Of a stretch of DNA of 64,000 bases, positions 10,297 to 19,595 are shown one piece after another. The stretch is from the NCBI GenBank assembly GCA_037384645.1, contig JARRNT010000005.1:1-64000 (forward strand). The letters are read 5' to 3'. Source of the DNA: RI-92 sp037384645 (GTDB lineage: Bacteria > Pseudomonadota > Gammaproteobacteria > UBA6429 > Thiohalophilaceae). A program made the position numbers and the translations under genes. Position 1 is the first letter of the stretch, and each line of letters opens with the position of its first letter. The notes beneath the pieces are model-generated. The model did not search any database and had not been told where the DNA came from. It saw only the letters and a program-made list of their open reading frames with translations.

Positions 10297-11583
10297 ATGA
10301 ATGTACTGATCGTCGGCGGTGGTGGGCGCGAACACGCCCTGGCCTGGAAAGCAGCACAATCCGAACGCGTGAACAAGGTTTACGTGGCCCCCGGCAACGC
10401 CGGTACCGCCACGGAGGCCAAGATGGAAAACGTCCCGATTGGCGCCGACGATATCGCGGCCTTGATCCACTTTGCCAGGGAAGCCCAGATCGACCTCACC
10501 CTGATCGGCCCCGAAGCCCCGCTGGTGGCGGGCATTGTCGATCAATTCACGGCCCAGGGCCTGCGTTGCTTCGGCCCCAGCCAGGGTGCAGCCCAACTGG
10601 AAGGCTCCAAGGCCTTTACCAAGGACTTTCTCGCCCGACACCACATTCCTACCGCCGCCTATCAGAATTTTACCGATGCGGAAGCGGCTATCGCCTATAT
10701 CCGTACCCATGGTGCCCCCATCGTGGTCAAGGCAGACGGCCTGGCCGCCGGCAAGGGCGTGATCGTCGCCATGAGCGAGGACGAAGCCATCGCCGCGGTC
10801 AGGGACATGCTGGCCGGCAACAGCTTTGGTGAAGCCGGCCATCGTGTCGTGATCGAGGAATTCCTGGAAGGGGAAGAGGCCAGTTTTATCTGCATGGTCG
10901 ATGGGGAACACGTGTTACCCATGGCGACCAGCCAGGATCACAAGCGGGTCGGGGATGGCGATACCGGTCCCAACACCGGCGGCATGGGCGCCTATTCGCC
11001 TGCGCCGGTGGTGACCCCGGCTATTCACGCGCGTATCCTCAAGGAAGTCATCGAACCCACGGTCAAGGGCATGGCGGCCGAAGGTCACGCCTATACCGGC
11101 TTTTTGTACGCCGGCCTCATGATCACGGCCGATGGCAGCCCCAAGGTCATCGAATACAATGTGCGCTTCGGCGACCCCGAGACCCAGCCCATCATGATGC
11201 GATTGCGCTCCGACCTGGTCAGCCTGTGCGAGGCAGCGCTCGCTGGCGAACTGCACACGGTCACGGCCGAGTGGGATGCCCGGGCTGCCCTGGGCGTGGT
11301 CATGGCTGCCGGCGGTTATCCCGGGGCCTATGAAAAATACCTTCCAATCAGTGGCTTAGCCCCATCCGGTGGCGAAGCCGTGAAGGTCTTCCATGCCGGG
11401 ACCATCCTGAAAGATTCAACGATCCTGACCAATGGCGGACGGGTACTGTGCGTCACCGCCCTGGGCCAGACCGTTGCCGAGGCCCAGACCCTGGCCTACG
11501 CGCGGGTGGCCGGCATCCACTGGGACGCCGCCTACTATCGGCACGACATTGGCTACCGCGCGATCGCGCGCGAACAGGCCTAG
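10297..11583 (+). CDS. purD: phosphoribosylamine-glycine ligase
   Basis: 428 residues when started at the ATG of MNVLIVGGGGREHALAWK; a TTG 36 bases earlier would add an unrelated leader and is not favoured. ATP-grasp enzyme with PIVVKADGLAAGKGV, the GGMGAYSPAP loop and EYNVRFGDPETQ metal/ATP region. It ligates glycine to phosphoribosylamine in purine synthesis and normally partners purH, as here. Confidence 0.97.
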   Translation: MNVLIVGGGGREHALAWKAAQSERVNKVYVAPGNAGTATEAKMENVPIGADDIAALIHFAREAQIDLTLIGPEAPLVAGIVDQFTAQGLRCFGPSQGAAQLEGSKAFTKDFLARHHIPTAAYQNFTDAEAAIAYIRTHGAPIVVKADGLAAGKGVIVAMSEDEAIAAVRDMLAGNSFGEAGHRVVIEEFLEGEEASFICMVDGEHVLPMATSQDHKRVGDGDTGPNTGGMGAYSPAPVVTPAIHARILKEVIEPTVKGMAAEGHAYTGFLYAGLMITADGSPKVIEYNVRFGDPETQPIMMRLRSDLVSLCEAALAGELHTVTAEWDARAALGVVMAAGGYPGAYEKYLPISGLAPSGGEAVKVFHAGTILKDSTILTNGGRVLCVTALGQTVAEAQTLAYARVAGIHWDAAYYRHDIGYRAIAREQA

Positions 11584-11734
11584 TCCGGCCAAATTCATGC
11601 CAGTGAGGACGAGACGTCCTGCGCTTATTTCAGTAGAATGAGCGGCTCGCTTTCAGGTGCTGGTTAATAAATAAACAATTACTGACAAACCGGCGAACAA
11701 CAGTTTTTGCTTTGAATATTGTTAAGGAGTACTC

Positions 11735-12622
11735 ATGTCCAAGAAACATCCCGTGATTGCCGTCACCGGCTCATCCGGTGCGGGTACCACCACGGTCAAA
11801 AACGCGTTTGAGCACATTTTCTTTCGTGAACATATCAACCCGCTCATCATCGAGGGTGACAGCTATCATCGCTATGACCGTCAGTCCATGAAAAAGGCGA
11901 TCGAGGACTATACCGCCAAGGGCAAGCAGATCAGCCACTTCGGACCCGAGGCCAACCACTTCGACACCCTGGCCGAAACCTTCAAAGCCTATGGCGACAC
12001 CGGCCGTTGCAAACGCCGTTATTACCTGCACAGCCCGGAAGAAGCCGCGGAACACAATGCCCGCCTGGACACCAAGCTGGAACCCGGTCAGTTCACGCCC
12101 TGGGAAGATATCAGCGAAGACACGGATCTTCTGTTTTATGAAGGCCTGCATGGCGGCGTCGTCGACGGTGATGTGGATGTTGCCAAACACACTGACCTGC
12201 TGGTCGGCGTTGTGCCAATCGTCAACCTCGAGTGGATCCAGAAGATTCACCGTGACAACGCCCAGCGCGGCTATTCCGCCGAGGCCATTGTCGACACTAT
12301 CCTGCGCCGTATGGACGATTATGTGCATTACATTACGCCCCAGTTTTCGCGTACTGACATCAACTTCCAGCGCGTGCCCACGGTAGATACCTCCAACCCG
12401 TTCATCGCTCGCGATATTCCGACGCCGGACGAAAGTTTCGTCGTGATTCGCTTCCGCGATCCGGCCGGCGTGGACTTCCCCTTCCTGTTGAACATGTTGC
12501 AGGATTCTTTCATGTCACGCCGCAACACACTGGTCGTCCCGGGCGGCAAGATGGGCTTTGCCATGGAACTGGTGCTGAACCCGGTCATCCATCGCCTGAT
12601 CGAGCAAAAGAAATCGGGTTAA
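11735..12622 (+). CDS. prkB: phosphoribulokinase, proteobacterial type
   Basis: 295 residues. P-loop GSSGAGTTT at residues 12-20, then EGDSYHRYDR, the HFGPEANH segment, and FYEGLHGG, the signatures of the class I (proteobacterial) phosphoribulokinases that make ribulose-1,5-bisphosphate. RBS AAGGAG lies 7 bases before the ATG, and a strong terminator follows. It stands alone without RuBisCO genes. PrkB homologues also occur in non-autotrophs such as E. coli, so a Calvin-cycle role is likely but not proved. Confidence 0.92.
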   Translation: MSKKHPVIAVTGSSGAGTTTVKNAFEHIFFREHINPLIIEGDSYHRYDRQSMKKAIEDYTAKGKQISHFGPEANHFDTLAETFKAYGDTGRCKRRYYLHSPEEAAEHNARLDTKLEPGQFTPWEDISEDTDLLFYEGLHGGVVDGDVDVAKHTDLLVGVVPIVNLEWIQKIHRDNAQRGYSAEAIVDTILRRMDDYVHYITPQFSRTDINFQRVPTVDTSNPFIARDIPTPDESFVVIRFRDPAGVDFPFLLNMLQDSFMSRRNTLVVPGGKMGFAMELVLNPVIHRLIEQKKSG

Positions 12623-12646
12623 TTCTGTCGACCTGTTATAGACTGG

Positions 12647-12675
12647 AAGCCGGGCTCGTCCCGGCTTTCTTTTTT
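12647..12675 (+). terminator. intrinsic terminator after prkB
   Basis: Stem AAGCCGGG (12647-12654), loop CTCGT and arm CCCGGCTT (12660-12667) run straight into TCTTTTTT. It is positioned 25 bases past the prkB stop. Confidence 0.9.
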
Positions 12676-12727
12676 CACGGCGCCTGCAAAATCCACTGAA
12701 ACCGCCTTCAACGCACTTGAGATTGCC

Positions 12728-13822
12728 ATGCAACAGTTTTTACTTGCACACAACGATGCCAGCGACTGGCAAACCGCCGTCAGCAACGCCCTCTCGCAGC
12801 TCGATCCAATCCCCGCAGAGGCCAGCCTTGGCTTTGTCTATGTCAGCGAACAGCACGCCGCGCACTTTGCCGACATGGTGCGCCGGCTGCAGGAAGAGAC
12901 CGGCGTGCCACACTGGGTCGGTACCATCGGCAGCGCCCTGTGTGCCACCAACACGGAATATTTCGATCAGGCCGCTCTGGTGGTGCTGGTCACTGATATC
13001 CCGCAACAACAGTTCCACGTATTTAATTCAAGCCAGTCCCTGCCAGAACTGGCAGATGGCGAAACAGTACATGTAGCCGCGGTCCATGCCGATCCGCGAA
13101 ACGGCCAACTGGCCAAACTCATCGAACAACTACCGGACAAAATCGGTAATGGTTATCTGGTTGGCGGCCTGAGTTCGTCGCAAACGCATTTTCACCAGTA
13201 TGCCGACAATCTCTGCGAAGGCGATGTCTCCGGCGTTATCTTCGACGGAGAGGTACCGATCATCACTGGTCTCAGCCAGGGCTGTTCACCGGTCGGTCCG
13301 ATCCACACCCTGACCGAGTCCGACAGCAATATTGCCATCACCATCGATCATCGGCCGGCGCTGGACGTCATGAAGGAAGACATTGGCGAGATCCTGGCGC
13401 GCGACCTCAACCGCATCGGCGGCTACATCTTCGCCGGCTTCCCGGTGGCGGATTCCGACACCGGCGATTACCTGGTGCGCAACCTGCTCGGTATCGATCC
13501 GGAATCCGGTGCCCTCGCCCTGGGCGAATACCTTGAGGACGGCAGGAGCATTATGTTCTGCAAGCGCGACGGCCTCACGGCAGTGGAAGACCTGCAACGC
13601 ATGGTCAACAAACTCAAGCAACGCGCAGCTCAGCAGATCAAGGGCGCACTCTACTTTACCTGCCTGGGACGTGGACAGCACATGTTTGGCGAACAACACC
13701 GTGAACTGGAACTGATCAGTGAGATCCTCGGCGACATCCCCCTTGCCGGGTTTTATGCCAACGGGGAAATTGCCGGGAATCGATTGTATGGTTATACAGG
13801 TGTCTTAACGTTATTTTTATAA
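12728..13822 (+). CDS. FIST-domain signal-sensing protein
   Basis: 364 residues covering a FIST_N domain (about 25-225) and a FIST_C domain (about 225-360), ending in the characteristic GFYANGEIAG...YTGVLTLFL. FIST proteins are proposed cytoplasmic sensors of small ligands such as amino acids, often attached to signalling outputs; here there is no fused output domain and no signalling gene adjacent. No signal peptide is seen. The ligand is unknown. Confidence 0.88.
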   Translation: MQQFLLAHNDASDWQTAVSNALSQLDPIPAEASLGFVYVSEQHAAHFADMVRRLQEETGVPHWVGTIGSALCATNTEYFDQAALVVLVTDIPQQQFHVFNSSQSLPELADGETVHVAAVHADPRNGQLAKLIEQLPDKIGNGYLVGGLSSSQTHFHQYADNLCEGDVSGVIFDGEVPIITGLSQGCSPVGPIHTLTESDSNIAITIDHRPALDVMKEDIGEILARDLNRIGGYIFAGFPVADSDTGDYLVRNLLGIDPESGALALGEYLEDGRSIMFCKRDGLTAVEDLQRMVNKLKQRAAQQIKGALYFTCLGRGQHMFGEQHRELELISEILGDIPLAGFYANGEIAGNRLYGYTGVLTLFL

Positions 13823-14054
13823 GTATCGTGCACCGATCATTACATCGTGCAGGTACTCTTCTTCTATTCAGTAAATCATTTTTTCGCCCGGCGCTGCGCG
13901 CCTGTAGCGAGCGAAGTTATTTTTAACAAGAGCATAATCCAACATACGCATGACAATCAGAGGTAAAAACTATCAACAAGTACAATAAAAATATTCGGCA
14001 AAACCCGTTACAATACCCGCCATGCAAATAAAAAAAGGAAAAAATATCCCCGCC

Positions 14055-15098
14055 ATGCAATATCGTCAACTCGGCAATACCGACATCAAAGTCAGCCTGA
14101 TCTGTCTCGGCACCATGACCTGGGGCCAGCAAAACACGGAGCAGGATGGCTTTGCGCAAATGGACTATGCGCTGGAACAGGGCGTCAATTTTTTTGATAC
14201 CGCAGAGTTGTATTCCATCCCGCCGAATGCCAGTACCTATGGCAGCACCGAAACCATTATCGGCAACTGGCTGAAGTCGCGTGGCAAGCGCGATCAAATT
14301 GTGCTCGCCAGCAAGGTGGCGGGACCGGGCGCTGACTGGATCCCGCATATCCGCCAGGGCCAGACCCGGCTGGATCGTAAAAATATCGAAGCTGCGCTGG
14401 ATGCCAGCCTGCAGCGACTGCAAACCGATTATCTCGACCTGTATCAACTGCACTGGCCGGATCGCAACACCAATTTCTTCGGTAAACTGGGTTATACCCA
14501 TAACCCGGATGAACAGGCGACCCCCATCGAGGAAACCCTCGAGGTTCTCAATGACCTGGTGAAGGCCGGTAAGATTCGACATATCGGCCTGTCCAATGAG
14601 ACACCCTGGGGGGTGATGGAATTTCTGCGGATTTCACAAAACCGTGGCTGGCCCCGCGTGGTCAGCGTGCAGAATCCCTACAGCCTGCTCAACCGCAGTT
14701 TCGAGGTCGGCCTGGCCGAGATCGCCGTGCGCGAACAGGTCGGCCTGCTGGCCTATTCGCCACTCGGCTTTGGCGTCCTCTCCGGCAAATACCTGGGCGG
14801 CCAGCAACCGGCCGGTGCGCGCATCAGCCTGTGGCCAAACTATTCCCGTTACACCAACCCGCAGGCCAATGCCGCGACTGCCGCCTATGTTGAGCTGGCC
14901 CGTCAACACGACCTGGACCCGGCGCAGATGGCACTGGCCTATATTCATTCCCGCGACTTTCTCACCAGCACCATCATCGGGGCAACCAGCCTGTCCCAGC
15001 TCAAGAGCAATATTGCCAGTGCAGAACTGGTATTATCTGCAGAAGTGCTGGAAGCAATTGAAGCCATCCATTGCCAATACCCCAACCCGAGTCCCTAG
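14055..15098 (+). CDS. Tas-like aldo/keto reductase
   Basis: 347 residues if begun at the ATG of MQYRQLGNTDIKV; an in-frame ATG 33 bases earlier is possible, but the second copy at 61632 starts with the equivalent residues. TIM-barrel NADPH oxidoreductase with Asp-Tyr of FFDTAELY, the Lys of LASKV, QLHWPDR and the C-terminal cofactor segment TSTIIGATSLSQL. Closely paralogous to the protein at 61632-62669. Substrate unknown. Confidence 0.9.
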   Translation: MQYRQLGNTDIKVSLICLGTMTWGQQNTEQDGFAQMDYALEQGVNFFDTAELYSIPPNASTYGSTETIIGNWLKSRGKRDQIVLASKVAGPGADWIPHIRQGQTRLDRKNIEAALDASLQRLQTDYLDLYQLHWPDRNTNFFGKLGYTHNPDEQATPIEETLEVLNDLVKAGKIRHIGLSNETPWGVMEFLRISQNRGWPRVVSVQNPYSLLNRSFEVGLAEIAVREQVGLLAYSPLGFGVLSGKYLGGQQPAGARISLWPNYSRYTNPQANAATAAYVELARQHDLDPAQMALAYIHSRDFLTSTIIGATSLSQLKSNIASAELVLSAEVLEAIEAIHCQYPNPSP

Positions 15099-15135
15099 GC
15101 CACGGTCATGGCTGGAATACTGTTAAGGAGGCAAC

Positions 15136-15480
15136 ATGTCTGACTGTCTGTTCTGTAAAATCGTCAACGCCGAGATCCCCGCCAGCAAGGTATACGAGGA
15201 TGACGAAGTGCTGGGGTTTAACGATATCAACCCGCAGGCACCGCACCATGTGTTATTCATCCCGAAACGGCATATCAGCACCCTTAATGAACTGCAGGAA
15301 GCGGATGCCGCGCTGGTCGGCAAACTGTATCTCGCCGCCAGGCAACATGCCGCGGAACTGGGTGTCGCCGAGGATGGCTACCGCACCGTCATGAATTGCA
15401 ATGCCCTGGCAGGCCAGACAGTATTTCATATCCACCTGCACATGCTCGCCGGACGGCCCATGCTCTGGCCACCGGGCTGA
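15136..15480 (+). CDS. HIT-family nucleotide hydrolase (HinT-like)
   Basis: 114 residues, the usual length of a HinT purine-nucleoside phosphoramidase. It starts CLFCKIVNAEIPASKVYEDD and carries the histidine triad at H98, H100 and H102 (HIHLHML). RBS AAGGAGG lies upstream. It ends 8 bases from the stop of the convergent CNB-rhodanese gene. Confidence 0.95.
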   Translation: MSDCLFCKIVNAEIPASKVYEDDEVLGFNDINPQAPHHVLFIPKRHISTLNELQEADAALVGKLYLAARQHAAELGVAEDGYRTVMNCNALAGQTVFHIHLHMLAGRPMLWPPG

Positions 15481-15488
15481 GCCCGCCG

Positions 15489-16607
15489 TCAGGATCCAGG
15501 TTGCAGATCCTGGGCCATGACCTGGACCCCGCCGCTGAGCACGCTCGCACTCAGGCCATTCTGGACCAGCAGGAAGGCAGCGGCACCACTGCGCCGGCCG
15601 GTGCCACAGTAACAAATATAATTCTTTTGCTTGTCCAGCTCGTGGATACGGATACGCAATTCGTGCAAGGGAATATTCAGTGCATTCGGCAAATGACCGT
15701 GGTGAAACTCCTTGGCATGTCGCACATCCAGCCAGATCGCACCCTGCTTGGCCCGTTCCCGCGCATCATCCGGCGATAGCCGTTCCAGCAACGGCTCCTT
15801 GAGCAACTCATTAAAATTATCCTTCGACAGACGCATTAACATGCCATCACTGGTCATCGTGACCGTGGCATTACGCACGCTGCCCGAGACCAGCGCCTCT
15901 TCGCCAAAACTGGTCCCGGGTTGCAACTGGGCCAGTTCGACCGTGCGGGTCACCCTGGCGGTACCCTCGGTCAATACATAGTAATAGTCGCCGGCCTCAC
16001 CCTGTTTGACAATCACGTCCCCATCCTGCACCAGCAGGGTCTCCATACGTTCAAGCAATGACTTGATATTCGCTGGCGGCATATTTTTAAACGCCATGAT
16101 ATGACGCATTTTACGGATCCAGCTGCGATCCTCGTCGCTGGCAACCGGTGTCGCGTCCTTGTCCTCAGCGACAGTCTCGCGCTTTTTCGCTGCCTGTTCC
16201 GGAGCCTGCTCGGGGAGGGTCGGTCTGGCAGCCTCCGATACCGCCATTTGATCCCACATCATCATGTAATCCAGCACACTGTTATCAATACGCAGGACAT
16301 CGATCCGGCTCAGGGCAACACATGACATCTGCCGCGGCTGGCTGTCATCCAGCGGGTATAGCGCTTCCTTCTGTTTACTGGTCATGACCTTATCGAGCTT
16401 GCCATCAGATGTACTGAGCTGGATATCCCCATCGAGCAGATAGACCGTCTGGTTATCGATATCTCCCTCGCGAAACACACTGTGTCCGATGGGCAGACGT
16501 TCAACAGAGGAAAGTGTCACCAGTTCTTCCAGCCGCTCTGTGGACAGGTTCGATAACGGTTCCAGCTGTTTCAGCCTGTCGAGGGTAATCGTGCGTTTTT
16601 CATCCAT
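15489..16607 (-). CDS. two cyclic nucleotide-binding domains fused to rhodanese
   Basis: 372 residues. CNB domain 1 (about 15-135) is divergent. A charged linker (about 136-165) follows. CNB domain 2 (about 168-270) has the phosphate-binding-cassette-like GTSFGEEALVSGSVRNATV. A C-terminal rhodanese (about 275-372) has DVRHAKEFHHGHLPNALNIPL and the active-site loop CGTGRRSG, with the catalytic cysteine present. The architecture suggests sulfurtransferase or thiol chemistry gated by a cyclic nucleotide or another ligand. No DNA-binding or membrane segment is seen. Confidence 0.88.
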   Translation of the reverse strand: MDEKRTITLDRLKQLEPLSNLSTERLEELVTLSSVERLPIGHSVFREGDIDNQTVYLLDGDIQLSTSDGKLDKVMTSKQKEALYPLDDSQPRQMSCVALSRIDVLRIDNSVLDYMMMWDQMAVSEAARPTLPEQAPEQAAKKRETVAEDKDATPVASDEDRSWIRKMRHIMAFKNMPPANIKSLLERMETLLVQDGDVIVKQGEAGDYYYVLTEGTARVTRTVELAQLQPGTSFGEEALVSGSVRNATVTMTSDGMLMRLSKDNFNELLKEPLLERLSPDDARERAKQGAIWLDVRHAKEFHHGHLPNALNIPLHELRIRIHELDKQKNYICYCGTGRRSGAAAFLLVQNGLSASVLSGGVQVMAQDLQPGS

Positions 16608-16918
16608 CGGAGTTTTTCCTTATTTAAATTAATGCCAAAATATGTCACATTACCATCGCGAGTTTTATTCGGGGCAATTGTGAGAGCCATCGCAGATTGG
16701 CAGTGTGCTCAACTTCTCAAAACAGGCGACGATAAAAATTCACACTCATTGCAATTTGACGGGTACAGGGAATATTTTGACTACGGTCGCGACAGCTGAC
16801 AACTTTAACAAAAATTTACATCAGTAAAAGTCATAGAACTAAAGTTGGCGGAGATAAGCGCCGTAAATGTGAAAACGAGTCAGATATGGGCTCAATATTA
16901 AAATAAGGAAACCAGATC
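16608..16918. other. divergent intergenic region
   Basis: 311 bases between the divergent CNB-rhodanese and HDOD genes. AT-rich, so promoters for both are expected here. I see no RNA gene, repeat or convincing small reading frame. Confidence 0.5.
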
Positions 16919-18280
16919 ATGTCATATTCTGACCTGATTCTGACATTACTGGAAAAGCAACATCTGGAATACGTCATGCTGCGTGCTCCGGATGCCGTCA
17001 GCCTCAAGGAAAACTGGCTGGAACAAACCGTCCCCCTCTCCAGCGTGGCACGCCTGGCCATCTTGCAGGACAAGCATGGTCTGGTCCTGGCCTTCTTTCC
17101 GGCAGACCGCAATATCAATCTATATGCCCTGCAAACCAGCATGCACCGGGATCTGCGTTTTGTCACCAGCGCGAGCATAGCCAACCACTTAAAGGCGCGA
17201 CTCGCCCTGTCTGATTACCAACTGGATCATAACAGTGGCGTCAAAATCATTATAGACGAGCACCTGAGCAACCTGGAAAACATTCACTTCGAAGCCCCCC
17301 AGGCCTGTACACTTTTTCGCGTCAACAGTGATGAACTGCAACGCATCGGTGATGACACCCTGATTGGTGGAGTTTTCAGTGACACCTCACACAAACCAGA
17401 TCCGACAGGCCATTATCCTGATTCGCACAATTTAAAAGAACGCATTACCAAACTCGATCGACTGCCGGCCATGCCGTCGATGCCGGCGCGTATTCTGGCC
17501 TTGCGCAATGATCCCAACAGCACGGTTGACCAGTTAGTGGATCTGGTGGAACAGGACCTGACTCTGAGCGCACAAATTCTGCGCTACGCCAATTCCTCCA
17601 TATTTGCCACGCGCGGCAAGGCCATATCACTCAAGGATGCAATTTTTCGTGTGTTGGGTTTTGATATCGTCGTGCACCTGTCACTGGGCTATGCCCTCGG
17701 TCGCTCCTTCAAATTGCCGGAAAATGGTCCCCTCGGCCAGCAGAATTTCTGGCAACATGCCAGCTACAGCGCTGCGCTGGCACAACAGCTCGCCGCGGCA
17801 ATGCCCAGGCACCTTCGACCGAGATCCGGCATGACTTACCTGGCCGGGCTGCTGCACGATATCGGGTTCCTGGTGCTCAATTTGTTTTTCAGAAATGAAC
17901 ATGCCTGGCTGAACAAGATGATAGAAGCCAACCCGGAGCATGCCATTACCCGGATGGAAAAACGCCTGCTGGGGATTACCCACAATGAACTCGGCGCCTG
18001 GTTAATGCAGGCCTGGAAAATGCCGGAGGAGCTAATCGTCGTAGTGGAACATCATCACAATCCCGAATACGCCGGTCCCCACGCCGATTATGTGCATTTG
18101 TTAAACCTGACCGAGCGACTACTAAAAATGCATGGCATGTCCGACGCGGACAGTGACGATATCCCGGAGGAGTTACTCGAAAGCCTGGGACTGGAGGAAG
18201 AACAGGTCTTCCTGATCATGGATGATGTCCTGACTGGTGGTGAAACACTCAGGGAAATGGCCTTTTCCATCTCTGCCTGA
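16919..18280 (+). CDS. YbaK-like domain fused to HDOD domain
   Basis: 453 residues. The N-terminal ~150 residues resemble the YbaK/ProX aminoacyl-tRNA deacylase fold (LILTLLEKQHLEY..., VARLAILQDKHGLVLAFFPADR). An HDOD domain follows (about 175-390) with LPAMPSMPARILALRNDPNST, LAGLLHDIGFLVLN and VVEHHHNPEY. HDOD domains are HD-related protein-interaction modules in regulators. The C-terminal ~60 residues are acidic. RBS AAGGAA lies upstream. Signalling role inferred; the deacylase activity is doubtful. Confidence 0.82.
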   Translation: MSYSDLILTLLEKQHLEYVMLRAPDAVSLKENWLEQTVPLSSVARLAILQDKHGLVLAFFPADRNINLYALQTSMHRDLRFVTSASIANHLKARLALSDYQLDHNSGVKIIIDEHLSNLENIHFEAPQACTLFRVNSDELQRIGDDTLIGGVFSDTSHKPDPTGHYPDSHNLKERITKLDRLPAMPSMPARILALRNDPNSTVDQLVDLVEQDLTLSAQILRYANSSIFATRGKAISLKDAIFRVLGFDIVVHLSLGYALGRSFKLPENGPLGQQNFWQHASYSAALAQQLAAAMPRHLRPRSGMTYLAGLLHDIGFLVLNLFFRNEHAWLNKMIEANPEHAITRMEKRLLGITHNELGAWLMQAWKMPEELIVVVEHHHNPEYAGPHADYVHLLNLTERLLKMHGMSDADSDDIPEELLESLGLEEEQVFLIMDDVLTGGETLREMAFSISA

Positions 18281-18299
18281 TGGCGAATGGATGCCTGGA

Positions 18300-18500
18300 C
18301 TAAACCCGCAGCCCACCGAGCCGTCGCATGGCTCGTTTGCGATGCCACGTTGCCCCGGCCACAAACCCGCCGGTAACTAACAGCAGCGCCACAAGCAGGT
18401 AGACCAGATGATAATCATCCCTGCTGACCCGCTCTGAGTGACTGTGCGCCAGCTGTGCATGCAGTTTGCCATTGCTGTATTTTAGCTTTTGTAGTTTCAG
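18300..18500 (-). other. possible small membrane-protein frame or gene remnant
   Basis: An open frame of 66 codons with no ATG; the first sense codon after the upstream stop is CTG. The translated product has a short Lys/Gln/Leu-rich helical part, then one strongly hydrophobic span (YHLVYLLVALLLVTGGFVAG) and a basic tail RKRAMRRLGGLRV. This looks like the C-terminus of an SH3-type (TIGR04211-like) membrane protein. Either a non-ATG small protein or the surviving 3' end of a decayed gene. Confidence 0.35.
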
Positions 18501-18540
18501 TCAGGCCTGACTTTAGCCGCTGTCTGGTATTACATCCGAT

Positions 18541-18900
18541 TCAGGACTTGCCAGAAACACCCAGCTCGATGCCGACTTCATCGCTATGGATGACGACTGG
18601 CAACGTCTCCAGCGAACGCCCGAGGCAGGGGCCACGTACACAAAATCCGTCTTCTGGTCGGAACAATGCGCCATGCAGACTACACTGAACAAATTCCTGC
18701 CCGATATCCAGGAACTGATGTGGCAGCCAGTTAAGATTGACGCCGGTATGCGGACATCGATTGCGGTAGGCGTACCAGCACCCGCGCCAGTGCAGGACAA
18801 ACCCCGAGATCGTCTCACCGTCCTGGCTAAATTCGAATTCACGTGCACCGGGATCGGCGACTTGCTCGCGCAGGCAAACTGGCTGAAAGCGCGATGTCAT
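18541..18900 (-). CDS. Rieske-type [2Fe-2S] ferredoxin
   Basis: 119 residues from MTSRFQPVC; an ATG 24 bases earlier would overlap the upstream gene by 14 bases. Cluster ligands are C49-x-H51 (CPHTG) and C73-x2-H76 (CSLHG), spaced as in small soluble Rieske proteins and the ferredoxin components of oxygenases. No partner oxygenase or reductase gene is adjacent. It follows the YjbQ gene on the same strand within about 10 bases, so co-transcription is likely. Confidence 0.92.
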   Translation of the reverse strand: MTSRFQPVCLREQVADPGAREFEFSQDGETISGFVLHWRGCWYAYRNRCPHTGVNLNWLPHQFLDIGQEFVQCSLHGALFRPEDGFCVRGPCLGRSLETLPVVIHSDEVGIELGVSGKS

Positions 18901-18910
18901 GTGCGCGCCA

Positions 18911-19318
18911 TCAGTTGCCAACATGAATCACGACTTCGCGCCGTGCCCGTGCATGACGATGTTCCCACAGATAGATGCCCTGCCACGTCCCCAGCATGAG
19001 TCTGCCGCCCTGAATCGGTACCGTCAGACAACTGGCGGTCAATGCGGCCTTGATATGTGCAGGCATATCATCCGGTCCTTCCAGGGTATGTGTATAAAAG
19101 GGATCTTGCTCGGGCACCAGGCGATTCAACCACGCCTCAAGATCATGGCGCGCCGAGGGATCAGCATTTTCCTGAATCAGCAAACTGGCTGAGGTATGAC
19201 GGATAAACAGGCTGCACAGGCCTTCTGCAACATCCGCCTGATCGACCACCGCCTCGACCTGCGCGGTAATCGGGTGCAGGCCCTGTTTGCCAACTTCAAT
19301 GTGAATCGTTTTTACCAT
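18911..19318 (-). CDS. YjbQ/UPF0047 family protein
   Basis: 135 residues, the typical size. Family motifs IRHTSASLLIQENADPS, YTHTLEGPDDMPAHIK and MLGTWQGIYLWEHR are present. Members have been called secondary thiamine-phosphate synthase from weak complementation data; the true role is unsettled. Upstream gene of a likely pair with the Rieske ferredoxin. Confidence 0.92.
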   Translation of the reverse strand: MVKTIHIEVGKQGLHPITAQVEAVVDQADVAEGLCSLFIRHTSASLLIQENADPSARHDLEAWLNRLVPEQDPFYTHTLEGPDDMPAHIKAALTASCLTVPIQGGRLMLGTWQGIYLWEHRHARARREVVIHVGN

Positions 19319-19487
19319 TTTATACTGCTATACAAGGCTGTAATTACGTGTAGACTGAACGATTTGATCCGGAAGGTGTATCTGAGCCTGTATTTTAAGG
19401 GTTTTTTTCATCTTATGTGCAAAAAAACACTGTTTTTAGCTCCAAAAACACAAAGATTATGCTATTGTAACAACAATTAAGGAGACT

Positions 19488-19523
19488 ATGATTTTGGTTA
19501 CCGGTCATTGTTTCCTTGAGTAA
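19488..19523 (+). other. possible 11-codon leader reading frame
   Basis: ATG ATT TTG GTT ... GAG TAA encodes 11 residues and is preceded by a good Shine-Dalgarno AAGGAG at 3 bases spacing. It lies 73 bases before the HU-like gene start. It could be a leader peptide, or the signal may be fortuitous. Confidence 0.25.
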
Positions 19524-19595
19524 CAAGGCGTCGCCACGACGAGTATGCCGTTGCTACGCAACTTAACCTAACCAGAATAGAATCAGGAGTAACTG

